From positions 56,419,021 to 56,483,020 of the forward strand of contig JAVHZZ010000003.1 of NCBI GenBank assembly GCA_036250195.1: DNA of 64,000 nucleotides, read 5' to 3'. Shown here piece by piece: positions 34,496 through 45,900 of the stretch; positions within the stretch are counted from its first letter, which is position 1, and each line of letters begins with the position of its first letter. Source of the DNA: Mixophyes australis (Eukaryota; Chordata; Amphibia; Anura; Limnodynastidae). Under the pieces are notes generated by a model. It searched no databases, was not told the origin of the DNA, and was given only the letters and a program-made list of their open reading frames with translations. The translations under genes and the position numbers were made by a program.

Positions 34496-36798
34496 TTACT
34501 CGTGCAGGCAGCAATTCAACAAAGTAAACTTAGATTCTAGTCAAATTATAGGACTGTAATGAGTGAACAACATTTGCTACCTGTGAGAAAAAAAAAAATA
34601 TTAGCCATGCATTGAAGGTGGACATTACCTTTATGTCTGTGTGTCTGCTTCAGGAACTAAGATTGACTCAAAGTAATAATGTACTTAATTACTTTAAATT
34701 TAAATGACGTGTGCAATATATTGCTGCGAGTAGGTACTTGTACAAAAATATGTTAAAATCAATTAATTAGGAGGCAATACTCAAATTAATGTTGAGGAGA
34801 GAGGGTACAAGGGGGTGTGGCTTTGTAGCTAACCAAGATGGATGTGAAGAGTAAGTGCGCTATACTCAGTATAGTTAACCCATCATCATCTGTAGCAACT
34901 TCAGGAAAAACTATTCTTACAGTTATCAGACTTTTGGACAGACTGTCGACTTGGTCCCGAATTTACTGGCGCTGAGCTCCCATTGTACTGCGGCCTCTTG
35001 TGCAAGGAAGAGTTGTATACAACATCTACCGTGGAATAATAAACAGCTACTTTACATCCTCCAGTTTGTGTCTATGGAGTTCTGAGAGGCCTAAGTTTTA
35101 ACCTGCATGCCCACCAGCACGAGGTCCCTTAGTCTCCAGCCACAGTCAATATCCTGCCGCAACAGCAGAATAAAAAACCTGCTTTTTCCGAGACAGGGTT
35201 TGCCGACACCCGGTTCCTCTCCATGGCACCGCAATATTGCGCCTGGTCCTCCTCCGGAAGGATACTCGGAACAGCGGCCCCACAGCCTCTTGCACCACTC
35301 ACCTACTCCATTTATAAGCAGCAAGGCCCGATTTGGGCCATACAGGACCGGGACAGGCCTTTCGTAGTGTGTGGTCATGGACTACATCAATACCATCAAC
35401 TGTGCAGCTCCCCAGCCAAAGCACCAAAAACGACACCAATAACTTATTCTCACAGTCTGTGTCACCAAAAAGACTCAGCCACCCAACGACCACAAACCTC
35501 CATCCATCGCCATTTTTGGGCTACGCAGTGGTCTGTCATTTTGTGAACCTGTATTACTTCAGAAAGCATTCAAAAGGCACATATACCTTCAAACAAAGAC
35601 CAGCAGTGGTGCTAAAGTGAGCCCCTCCAAAACGCAAGAAGAGAAAGTATTTATCCTGAGAATAGAGGCTATTATACCTCAAAATGTAGAAAAAAACCCC
35701 CAAAACAAATAAGCACTGATGCAGCCCTATTTCATATATTACTAAACAAACAACACTCTCAGACAATCATAAAATTATACTTTTAAACTTTTAACAATCC
35801 TCCATAAAACAAACAATTAAAAAAAATATATCATAAAACACACAAACACATGTGTAAAGATACCTAGTAATACAAGCTGCAAGGGACATAAAAAGATAAA
35901 TATGTATTGTCCACTATGTAAGACCACATAGCAGTCGAATCAGCAAATTAATACACTTGTAGTCCTTTCTAGGCCAAATGTAACATCCAAGTATTCAAAA
36001 GAGAATCCTTTTCATTTCAAAATTCCCCTTGACCTCAGTATCTTCTTAAATCCTGGTCTGTGATAGATGATAAGAAAAAACACTTAGTACATAGCCATAT
36101 GTTACGAATACCAGACGGCTAGCAATAATTGTAATTCCACCAGTAATAAATCCAATCTTGTGATGGCAGGTATTAAATGCAGGGAGTTCTTAATCACCAA
36201 ACAGTGAAAATGAAGTACAGGACTCGTCAGTACACCAGGCCTATGCTCCCTACCACCGAGCTAGCACAGAGTAGCAGTAAAACATCACTTTTACCATCTA
36301 CCCCCCTAAAAGAGAAGGGAAACTCTTCTTTCTAAATAGTACAAAATTATGCAGAACGGAGGATTCCAGAAATTTGGGTTGTAGCCTGTAACCTAATTAC
36401 CATAGCTCTATACAGCTGACAGAAGAGATACCTAAATGTCACTCAACTGTCTATCCAGAAAACAACCCTCCTGCCCCGAATATTCATATATTAATACAAT
36501 TCTGCAAACACTTTACCTAAATGAAGCCGCTATATAAAAATAAATTGTATGCATAAGTTTTCCTGAAACTGAAATATAGAAATTGTGCTTTTCAATAAGT
36601 TGCTGTGGAAAATATGCTGACTGATACTTCTCACCAGCTGCATAAATACAAAGAATTCTCTTCCAATGACAGTATTTGGGGCGCTTAGAATCTATTAGGC
36701 TGGTTATATACCAGTATTGTGTTTGCAATAAAAAAAACAAACAAAAAACCACACGCACACACAAGCAAAATGCGTACAAAGAGCATATATAAATACTA

Positions 36799-37363
36799 GG
36801 GGGCATATTTAATAAAGCACGATAGTGCTTTTAACGGGTCATTAAGGTCCCACAGTGTCCTCCGCAAATTTATTAAGGGGGCATCGCAGCAGATATCATG
36901 GATATCTGCTGCTTTGCACTCCTCTTTGTTTTTGGGAGCAGTCACCATTCAACAGAATGAAGCTGGCGTACATCATCCAAATTGAAAAAATCTAATGCTG
37001 TCAGCTCTGCTCCGAAGAGCAGAGCTGGACAGCGCATGTGTAGAGGGATCACATGATCCCTCCCTGTCACTCAGCGCTCTCTCTCTGCAACTATCGTTGC
37101 AGAGACAGAGAGGGGATCTGTGTGCGCATGTCCAGTTCTTGGAACTGGACATGCGCAATTGAAGAGTGAAGAGAAGACCCGGAGACAGCGCTTCCGAAGA
37201 GGGGGGTAAGTATGATTTTTTTTATCACTGAAACAGCAGTTTTTCTGAACTGCTGTTTCTGTGCAGGGCTGTACATAAATGTGAGAAGTAGTTCAATCCT
37301 TATCATTGCGATAAGGATTGAAAACTACTTTTCACTTTATGTGAATATTGATAAATGTGCCCC
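36799..37363. mobile_element. 565-bp MITE with TA target
   Basis: Left end GGGGGCATATTTAATAAAGC, and the complement of the right end GGGGCACATTTATCAATATT, are inverted repeats flanked by TA (36797-36798, 37364-37365). Inside are several short palindromes: GCAGATATCATGGATATCTGC, CATGTCCAGTTC against GAACTGGACATG, AAACAGCAGTTTTTCTGAACTGCTGTTT-type and CAATCCTTATC against GATAAGGATTG. A possible half copy begins at about 58832. Confidence 0.75.
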
Positions 37364-37890
37364 TATGTGGTTCACATGTGTCGTTTTCTTACAATTGATA
37401 TGTGCAGGATGAATTAACAGGCATTTGTAAAAGCGCTCTGTGCACAAGGGTTTCCAATATGAAATTAATGTGTCAATGAAATGAAAGAAAGCTGGAAACA
37501 TGCCCCCCTCAATTACTCAACCAGCCTCAGTGATACCCAGCTTGAACTGGTTCCAAAAGTTATAACAGCCAGGTAGGTCGGGACATGAGCCTCTATAGGG
37601 GGCCGGCAAAAATAGAAAAAGCAATGTAGCCCATCAACCCCAAAAAAACTACAATGCCCCATGCTGAGGCTCTTCCCAGCATCCCTAGGTTGTGAATACA
37701 TGGAGAATAAGGAACACTGGGTCATCTGGAGAGACGACTTCTAATTAGTGTGTTTGGCCATTTCAGCCACATCCATTGCTAATAGGTGCATAAAATCAAG
37801 CATACAGCCATGCAATCTCCATAGTAAAACATTGGCAGTAGAATGGGTCATACTGAAGAGCTCAGCAGTTTTCAGTGCTTTCTGTAACAT

Positions 37891-37939
37891 AGACTTGTAG
37901 TTTCACAACACCTGGAGAGCCACAAGTTGGCCAGGTCTG
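37891..37939. repeat. Single arm of the 1969-type hAT MITE
   Basis: ACTTGTAGTTTCACAACACC then TGGAGAGCCACAAGTTGGCC matches the right arm of 1969-2116, more diverged. Confidence 0.65.
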
Positions 37940-38013
37940 CTATAGTGACAAATCATGCCTCACTATTTGGCTGAGTGACAGACGGATTGGTTTGGTGGAT
38001 GCCAGAAGAACTG

Positions 38014-38292
38014 CAGTGTTCTCCCCAGAAAATTTTGCCAGCCAGGTGGCATAAAGAAGTAGCCGGGTGAGGGCAGTTAGAATACTTTGCAATAATATTG
38101 AAAAGTTTGAGGTTATTGCCCACACCTGCCAGGACTGGTCTAACACACTGCTGGCTGTAGTGCTCACATAGTGCCTGTTCTAATAGGAGAAACAATGGTT
38201 TATTGTATTATAATAGGACTCAGCTGGGCTCCAAGAGCTGGGTGGCAAGTAAAAACAGCCAGGTGGAGCACCCAGGAAATAGGTGCTGCGCA
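38014..38292 (+). mobile_element. hAT-like element, family A, copy 3
   Basis: Starts CAGTGTTCTCCCCAGAAAAT and runs through the shared block to GGAGCACCCAGGAAATAGGT GCTG. The expected inverted end (GGGGAGAACACTG) has been replaced by the poly-G run at 38293. Confidence 0.7.
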
Positions 38293-38313
38293 GGGGGGGG
38301 GGGGGGGGGGGAC
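38293..38313. repeat. Poly-G run, 21 bp
   Basis: Uninterrupted guanines at the point where the hAT-like element should end with GGGGAG. It probably grew from that G-rich end. Confidence 0.95.
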
Positions 38314-39136
38314 ACACTGAATTGTAACGTTTGGTGCAGGAGGAATAATGGTCTGAGGCCGTTTTCATATTTTGACATGGGCCCCTTAGTGTGCACAAAG
38401 CGAGGCCTATTGAAAATGGTTTCCTGAGTTTAGTGTGAAAGAACCTGACTGGCCTGCACTGGGTTCTGACCTCAACCTCACCTTTGAGAAGAATTAAAAT
38501 GCCAACTACAAGCCAGGCCTTAACAACAAGTCTCACTAATGCTCTTGTGGCCTACAGCCCAAATCTAGTGGAACGCCAGTTGTTATATCAGCAAAGGGAG
38601 GGAGGAGCAGGTTTTGGAATGTGATAGATATCTAACTCTTGTAATACAAGGTGCTCTAGTAATCCAGAAGCAAGGCATTCCATATTTGTAATACAAAAGG
38701 GGAAAATCTTCTTTTAATACACAGGAAAAGTTCTCTTTATATCCATATTAAAAAAAGAATACAAAACCATAATAAACAATGTAAGATTGCTCTGCTTGGA
38801 GCTCTGCTGCAGAATGAGAGAAGCATTAGTTATCGGGAGTGTCGATAGCCTCTCAGTCAATCAGAAAGCCGTTTTCAACAGTAGCTGCTAGTGATTGGCT
38901 TGAGATAAGGGGGCTCCATGGTTTGATCACAGGACAAGAACTAAATTTAATCCCTAATGAAGTGCTGTGCAGATTCATTCATATCGATGGGGTTTCAACA
39001 TGTTGTGCACAACCCTATCGAAATTAATGGGGAAAAAACACAACACAATACTGGGGTAACTGTTATTGTTAAGCCCTAGTGCAGTACATTCATTGAATGC
39101 CCCAAGAATAGAACAAGAAACGTTAAAAAAAAAAAA

Positions 39137-39523
39137 TTCTGCGACAGATTCCAAGTGTCCCCCAATTCTACTCTGAGCTGCTGGCAGAACTGTGATCAGA
39201 GGGGTACGCTCGTTCACATTTGGTGGACCTGTCTGCGCAAAGCCCCATTCTGGGATATAGTCCTGGCAGTCCTCAATTCCGTTTCAGAATGACCATTAAC
39301 TAAGGACCCCTGGACTTTCCTCCTCTCCCGACCTACGCCTGAAGAGAGCTCCCCCTCTAATAAACCGATTTCCCACATTCTTGCGGCTGCTAAATCATTA
39401 ATAGCCAACCACTGAAAAAAACCTGAGTTCCCTTATCCTACTGGCCCTTAAAAACTATGTGTGGTATATCGCAGGCATGAAATCTATTATTTATTACATA
39501 CATTGCCTCAAACACCATATGTT
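39137..39523 (+). mobile_element. L1 LINE, ORF2 C-terminal piece (left part)
   Basis: Reads CWQNCDQRGTLVHIWWTC and KAPFW, the cysteine/His-rich C-terminal block of L1 ORF2, then GPLVP only after the interruption. It has two in-frame stops and is 5'-truncated. The frame of the last part (HEIYYLLHTLPQTPYV) runs to the L2 junction. Confidence 0.8.
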
Positions 39524-40573
39524 CTCCCCTGTCCCCCAACTTCGCTGCCTTAGTGTCATCCTCGACTCCTCTCTCTCCTTTGACCCCCACATCCTCTCTC
39601 TTGCGAAATCCTGCCACTTCCAGCTGCGTAACATCGCTCGCATCTGGCCCTTCCTCTCCCAAGATGCCACCAAATGCCTTATCCACTCTCTGATCATCTC
39701 CCGCCTGGACTACTACAACCTCCTCCTCACTGGCCTCCCCCACTCTCATATCGCTCCCCTTCGATCTGTGCTTAACGCTGCCGCTAGGCCTATTTTCCTT
39801 TCTCGCTGCTCCTCTTCTGTCTCCCCCCCTCTACCTAGCCCTTCACTGGCTCCCATTCCCCTTCAGAATCCTCTTTAAGCTCCTCACACTCACCTACAAG
39901 GTCCTCGCCAACTCCGCTGCGCCCTACATCTCCACCCTCTTCTCTATTCATGCTCCATCCCGCCCTCTCCGTTCTGCCTCTGACCGTCACCTCTCTTCCC
40001 CCCTTTATAACCTCCTCCCATGCGCGTATCCAAGACTTCGCCCGCGCTGCCCCCCTCCACTGGAACAAGCTCCCTCCCTCCATCAGAACTTCCCCTAATC
40101 TGTCCAGTTTCAAACGGGCCCTAAGAACTCACCTTTTTCTTAAAGCCTTTCTGTCTCCCACTTAACTTCCTTCTGCCTCTGTCCCCCTACTCTCCCTCTC
40201 TCCCCTGCGTTTCTCTGTCTGTCCACCCCTCCACTTAGATTGTACGCTCCTCTGAGCAGGGCCATCTCTCCTCCTGTTTCCACCACTTCTAACTCTGCTC
40301 TACAGCTACTTAGCCCTCCTCCTCGAGGGTCCTCCACCCCACATCCACTCTCGCTCCCTCCTCCCCCTGGGGTCTCCCTGTCTTCCGCGCCCTCTTTCTT
40401 GGGCCCCGTCTTTGTGGATCCTCCCTCCCCCTTCCCCGCCCTCTCTAGCTGTGCATTGAGCTTATTGAGTTACTGTACTGTGCTATCTCACCTTGTATTG
40501 TAATTTGTTAGTGCCTGTACAGCGCTACGGACACCTTGTGGCGCCTTATAAATAAAAATTAATAATAATAATA
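39524..40573 (+). mobile_element. L2-type LINE, 5'-truncated, inserted in L1
   Basis: Encodes LRCLSVILDSSLSFDPH, RNIARIWPFLSQDATKCLIH, SRLDYYNLLLTGLP and NAAAR, the C-terminal part of L2-clade polymerases, with a frameshift at about 39830 after which NKLPPSIRTSPNLSSFKRAL appears in another frame. The tail is TTGTGGCGCCTTATAAATAA with (AAT)n. Flanking ATGTT at 39519-39523 and 40574-40578 is the target-site duplication. Confidence 0.9.
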
Positions 40574-40990
40574 ATGTTAGACCTTGTTTGGGCCCCCTGG
40601 TACCTTCGGGAGAGGCGGGACTCACTGTCCGCCCCGCCTAATGTTCTGTGAATCCCTACTTCGCTCATAACTTGAGCCCTACGCCGCCTCTGGTTTCTCG
40701 GACCTGGACGTTCTCCATTTAGTTCCGAAGAAATGCAATGTGCTGTTAGGTTGTCTGCTTATTCTTTCCTTGTTAAGACCGACGTATATATAGGATGTAT
40801 ATCGATTAACATTTATCACTGTTCTGTAGGTCTCATTTAACTCCACTTTGTACCTCTCCATCGCCCCTAACCCCTCCCCCCATATGTATACCAAAAAGTT
40901 TCAAGGGAACAACTTGAATGTTTATATATCGCTGCTCACTGGTTTTGTTATCCATTGTCCCCTTTCTAAATAAAGAGTTTACAAAATAAA
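40574..40990 (+). mobile_element. L1 LINE, right part with 3' UTR
   Basis: The L1 frame resumes with RPCLGPLVPSGEAGL and stops at TAA (about 40640). The 3' UTR follows, ending CTAAATAAAGAGTTTACAAA and an A-rich tail, typical of L1. Confidence 0.8.
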
Positions 40991-41564
40991 AACACCATTC
41001 TGCAGCGCAAATACACACAGGAGCCATAAGTATGAACACAGATGGGCAGGGTGAAATAGAATAAAATGGACTTTTTTTTTACATGCGTGGCCTGAACTCG
41101 AGGTCAGATGTATCGTGCAAATGCCAGTATGTCACCAGTCTTAGGCAGTTTCTGTTCCAATCGATTTATCAGTGTCACAGATTGGAATATTGAAGAATAC
41201 TCAATATATAGTTTAAAAGACATTTGCTAACCACCCATCTCCCAATTTCAGACTCTGAAAACAAGGAGTGAGAAACAAACCAGACCTTCAGCTCACAGAA
41301 CCTGTATTCACTGGGCATGATCTGTTTTCTGCGAAAACTGGCAATGAGGTTGTATTAAAAAAGACCCATTTAAACATGCACTGCAATACGGAAAAAGTTG
41401 TGCTCTTCAAACAGAATAAGATCTTATTTAAGGAATGTATAATAGCATATTATATAATGCATGCAGATAAGATAAAGTATTCTCTCTGTATTATCAGGTC
41501 TACCATTCTGCAGGAAATGTCATGTTTGTCTTGGAGTTATTTATTTTTTCTATTTTACTTTATA

Positions 41565-41825
41565 TAGCACCATCATTTTACATAGCACTTTACAGAGAAT
41601 ATCACAATTCACCTAACTCGCTGCCCCAATGTAGCTTCCAATTAATATTGCCTACAGGAACACGAACATAATGTCATCAGAAGTCAATAACATATCAGTA
41701 TGTTTTTGGAGTGTGAGATGAAACTGGAGCACCCGGAGGAAACCCATACAAGTGCGGGGAGTACATATAAACTCTACACAGAGTGCCCTGGCACCTGTAC
41801 TATAAGGCAGAAATACTAACGACAG
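41565..41825 (-). repeat. Old tRNA-derived SINE or relative
   Basis: TTTTTGGAGTGTGAGATGAA, CTGGAGCACCCGGAGGAAAC and CATATAAACTCTACACAGAG align to the SINE core; the tail TTTATATAGCACCATCATTT and head are worn. Minus orientation. Confidence 0.65.
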
Positions 41826-41910
41826 AGTCATCATACCAGTGGGGGGGGGAACAGTAATTAAATACTATATATATATATAAACACACACATCTCTCTCCAT
41901 CCCCCGGGAC

Positions 41911-42302
41911 CAGGGCCGGATTAACCAGAGGTCTAACTGGGCTATAGCCCAGGGGCCTCGGGCATCCAGGGGGCCCTTTAAAGTCCGCAGCAGCATTATT
42001 GATCGGTCCGGGGGCGGGGGCGCCCCCAGCCCGATCAATGCTGCTGAGCACTGTCAGTCCAGTCCTCCGTCCCCGGCGCTCAGTACTCTGCTCACTGAGG
42101 AGATCTCACGAGTGAACTCTCGCGAGATCTCCTCAGTAAGGAGCATACAGCGCGCCAGATACGGAGGACTGGACTGACAGGTAAGCGCTTTGAGGGGGGC
42201 CCTCACGGGGGATGGGGGCGGCGGGCGGCTCACAATGGGGGCCTCACGGGGGAATGGAGGCGCCCTTAGCCCAGGGGCCTCCATTCCCTTAATCCGGGCC
42301 TG
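41911..42302. mobile_element. 392-bp nonautonomous hAT element with perfect TSD
   Basis: Flanked by CCCGGGAC at 41903-41910 and 42303-42310. Starts CAGGGCCGGATTAACC and ends CTTAATCCGGGCCTG. Strongly GC-rich, with two large inner palindromes: GGGCTATAGCCCAGGGGCCT against GCCCAGGGGCCT near the ends, and TCAGTCCAGTCCTCCGT (42053-42069) against ACGGAGGACTGGACTGA (about 42162-42178), with CTCGCGAGATCTCCTCAGT inside. No coding capacity. Confidence 0.92.
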
Positions 42303-42928
42303 CCCGGGACATATGCATTTCTTTCAGTAACATACTGAAATAGATGACATTTTATTTTATTCATTGCTACTTTTGCATATTTGCATTTTTTCAAGGACCC
42401 TCATAGTGTTTTGAGAATTCCTTAATATTGTACAGGTAAGTAAATTTATTTGGCTTCATCAGAAATTATCCTACAGAAGGAAATACTGATAACCTGACCT
42501 GTTGGGATAATGAAGTTGAGCAAAACTAGTCTACTATAAAAATATAAAGGAACGCAGATGTGAGGTTTATAACTATGATGCTGCATTAAGTGGTTTTCTA
42601 CTTTTAGATTGCAAATTTCTCGGTTTGTACATGTCTTATTGCAACATTTACTGAACACATTGCTTTAGCTTTTTAGCCATGTATTGTTTTCACCAGGGGA
42701 AGCAGTTTACATGTGTTGCCCCCAACACACAGCTTCTCTCTGGACACAATTTTAAGTAAAAGTTATAGGAGAGCATGCAAGAGTAATATGAGATGGGGAA
42801 CCCTTCTAACAGATTGCCAGAAAACCACGAGATCTCACAGCAGATGTAACAGGAGCCCAACAGGTAACTTATTCATGGAGGGTGCCACAGCGAAAAGCTC
42901 ATGTCAGTCAGTAGGTGAAGTCTCTTAC

Positions 42929-44148
42929 CTGGATGTTATCAAACTTTAACCCTGGCATAGTCAGTTTCTCCTTGTCGATAAAGACAGGGTTATACTGCTG
43001 AGTGCCGACAGAGATGAGTAGGTTCTTTGTTTCTTCAGAAGTCAGCCAGGCATCATTTCTTCTATCCATCTCACTCATGTTTAGAGCTGTGGCAAATGGG
43101 TCATCACTTCCAGCAAACACGCTATGAATCTGCGAGAACGGCTTTGGAGACTGAGGTATTTCTAAAGAAGCTGGTGAACTATTTGAATCAAGGGACTTGT
43201 TCCCCACAAAAAAGCCAACAGCAGTAGGGTCCTGGGTGGTGCCAGTGTCCGGTGTTAGAGGTGCTGGGCTTCGTTCAGGGACAGCTGGAGCTGCGTTTGG
43301 ATTACTGACAGAAATAAACATGGAAGAGGTGGTGAAGGAATCGAAAAAGTCTGATGCCGTAGAATTAACAACTCCGCTATCAGCGAAAAAGTTGCTTAAG
43401 CTTGGACTAGGCTGGACAACTTGTGTTTGAGTCTTTACAGAACTTCTCATTTCAGTTCCAAAACTGGGTGACTTGACCATTTGAGATTCAAAGCCATCGT
43501 GGATTAAAAATGACTGTTGTGTATTAGCCTGGCTAAAGATTGTGCAAACTGGGATGGTCTCATCTATTTGAGACAATTTGCCACCTTGGGCAATTAGCTC
43601 TTCTTTGTGCTCACTTCCTGGCAGCTGTGCGTTTACAGTCACTGCTTCATTTTCCACGTTTAGTTGATTCTCATGTTGGGCAGACTCGCTGCACACAGTC
43701 AACATCTCTGAAGCAGAGTTATCCGGACTGGCCTCTAGTTCCGAATTATTCTCGCCATTTACACTTACATGATTCTCTTTTTCTGTTTCTTGTCCCAATC
43801 CCACAGTATCGCTACTTTCAATTTCATCCACAATGTCTTGTAGGCATCCAAGATCTCCAGCATCGTCTTCACTGATGTTGGGAGAGTCTGAGATAATTAC
43901 ACTTTCCATCATCTGCTCGTTCAGTTTATCTAGCAGGTTCCCAGAGTCTTCGGAGAGGGTGACATTTTCTTCAGATTCAAAGGTGTCAGCATCAAGGTCA
44001 ATTGTTTCCTCGTGAAAAAGAATCTCTTCCTGCTCTTCTGAGCAACTGGTTGGAGGAAGCTCTGCAACTCCAGCAGAGTCAACTGCAGTTGTCTTATTAG
44101 GAGACATAAGACCATTTTCATGGCTGGTATCAGGGTTCTCCATTGCTC
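42929..44148 (-). CDS. TRAPPC12: TRAPPC12 exon 2, first coding exon (residues 1-405)
   Basis: Encodes the long acidic, probably disordered N-terminal half. The acceptor is a pyrimidine-rich tract ending CCATAG just before GAGCA, and the ATG is at 44143-44141 with G at -3 and G at +4. The in-frame Met further upstream lies in the intron, so it was not used. The exon ends with CAG at 42929, followed by the donor GTAAGA, exactly after codon 405 (phase 0). Islands I recognise from other TRAPPC12 proteins are HEETIDL (44-50), ESVIISDSPN (80-89), PVCTIFSQ (198-205), QMVKSPSFG (221-229), QVVQPSPSLS (241-250), FFDSFTTS (266-273), AGSDDPFATAL (344-354) and MSEMDRRNDAWL (356-367), separated by variable Ser/Glu-rich linkers. 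Many Ser/Thr-Pro sites are present, including SPNK at 14-17, a full CDK consensus, which fits known mitotic phosphorylation. Confidence 0.95.
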
Positions 44149-45594
44149 CTATGGAAATTAAAAAGAAGAAACACACAACGTGACATTTATGAAAAGTCAG
44201 AAAAAAAAATGTTTAAGAGCCGTAATTCACAAAGATTTTGTTTCCAAAGATTTTTTTGGCCGTTTATTTTCCTCTTCATCTAATTCACATAAACCTATAG
44301 AGAAATTTTTACAGTACTTGTAAAAATGCAAGATATACAGAAATGTCTGTCCAATTTCTTCTTTGTCAAAAATACAGTTTGAATAGAGATAATTAAGATT
44401 TTATTCTTAACCGTTTATAAATAAGGCTAAAAAGACTTAATGAAAACGTGAATAAGCGTAGTGAGCCTTTAAAGCTCCTCCCTAATTACAGAATATTAAT
44501 GAAGCATCAACAGCTGACACTTTGAAACCACCATTTACAGTTGATGTCTGCCTTGTAAATCAATACTTCACCCACTGGTTATTGAGGGCATAACAGGCAA
44601 ATTATGTGACAGAATCCACCTACAGACAGACTTCTTCATCAATGTTAAGTATGTATAATCTGCTCAGCATATGCAGTACAATAGAGAGACACTCAATGTA
44701 AAGGGGATAAGATATAGATGTTTAAACTCCTTTATAGGACCTACATGGAAGTCTGCACCCCCACTGCAGGAGCTGTTATTTATAAGAACACTAAATACAT
44801 TGCTGTCCTTTTATAGCCATTTAGAGCATAACACAAACACTGAATCGTAATGTCATCTATAGTCAGACTGTTTAGCCTGTAAAGAAAGAACAGCTTCAAG
44901 CTCCACCATGCCTAGTGACAACATTCATAGTAGTATATATATACACTTTACCTTCCATGTGTCTGTATCACACAGTATATTGCCTTGTCATCTCCACAGT
45001 GAGAATGGTCATGCCTGACTGTCACTGTGTTTACTATGGCGGGTCACCTGCTTTAGAATCTGGCAAAAAAAGGTACTCAAATGCAGGACATGGCACAGTC
45101 ATAATTGATTTATGTGAGGTCACTATGCAGGTGGCCCTGTCTGGTAACCACAAAGTCTGCCACCATGACAGTCTCACAGCAAGAAAGAGACAGAAATGTG
45201 GGAGATAAAGTACATATTTTATTTCAACACCCCTGTCTCTCACACACTAAATAGTAAAATAGATGTAGTGGGTGGAGATACCCTTCAAGTCAATGTTTCA
45301 CCCACTCAGAATATAATACAGAGGGGCATGCTGTCACCAAAAGCAAATCATACTTGTGCCATGTACTGAAACAGAACCTCACCTACACCCAGACTGCTTT
45401 GCCTTGCTTGAGGCTTATCAGTATCGGGTACTGAAAGATAAGGAGGGGGTCGTTTTAAAGCTCCTCCTTAGTAGCTCACATTAAATGCATCTTGATTTAA
45501 AGGACAGCACCTTGGAGTGGAGACATCGTTTTGCACAGGATAGAAATCAAATGTCTCCGGAAGGAGAAACACTGATGTTAGTTACATATAATAA

Positions 45595-45637
<43 letters not shown>

Positions 45638-45744
45638 GAAAACCGCAAAATAACCTGTCCTACTGAACGTTCCTCAGTGACAGCCTTTGCACTTACCCCT
45701 CTCTGCAACAGACATCCACAACCTGAGAAAACACCAGCACTCAC
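44149..45744 (-). other. TRAPPC12: TRAPPC12 intron 1 (5' UTR intron)
   Basis: Bounded by the inferred exon-1 donor and the exon-2 acceptor. It contains a (TA)n microsatellite at 45602-45636. No mobile element was recognised; direct repeats of a motif around TTTCACCCACT occur at about 44566 and 45295, suggesting an old unassigned repeat. Confidence 0.55.
45602..45636. repeat. (TA)n microsatellite
   Basis: About 17 TA units inside TRAPPC12 intron 1, about 100 bp inside the donor of inferred exon 1. Confidence 0.95.
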
Positions 45745-45900
45745 CTGATCTCCCCTGACCACACTCAGCTACTGCCGGCAATCATTGCCCATGCGCATGA
45801 ACCAGCCAAACCCTGTGACAACACAGCGCATGCGTCATTCATTGATCCCTGGCGACTATACGCATGCGCGAAAGAAAGGACGCGCATGCGTAGCCACAGC
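45745..45900 (-). other. TRAPPC12: TRAPPC12 noncoding exon 1 (inferred)
   Basis: Exon 2 starts with only five untranslated bases after its acceptor, so an upstream noncoding exon must exist. The best candidate donor on the minus strand is ATCAG followed by GTGAGT, with the exon ending at 45745. It lies next to the CpG-rich interval with NRF1-like sites. The left end (donor) is supported by the splice signal; the right end (transcription start) is a guess. Transcript data are needed. Confidence 0.45.

Larger units (their letters stand above)
32117..42928 (-). other. TRAPPC12: TRAPPC12 intron 2
   Basis: 10.8-kb intron. Contents: hAT at 32474, a Harbinger-like element with a nested hAT MITE at 34012-34495, a long MITE at 36799, a MITE arm at 37891, hAT family A at 38014, an L1 carrying an L2 at 39137-40990, a worn SINE at 41565 and a hAT at 41911. 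Nothing was recognised in 32705-34010, 34800-36790 (35100-35550 is GC-richer with unidentified open frames), 38320-39130 and 42311-42928. Confidence 0.75.

Noticed and set aside
44144..44176. Upstream in-frame Met of the large TRAPPC12 exon (MCFFFLISIGA...)
   Set aside because: These codons are the polypyrimidine tract and acceptor of intron 1, so they are not translated.
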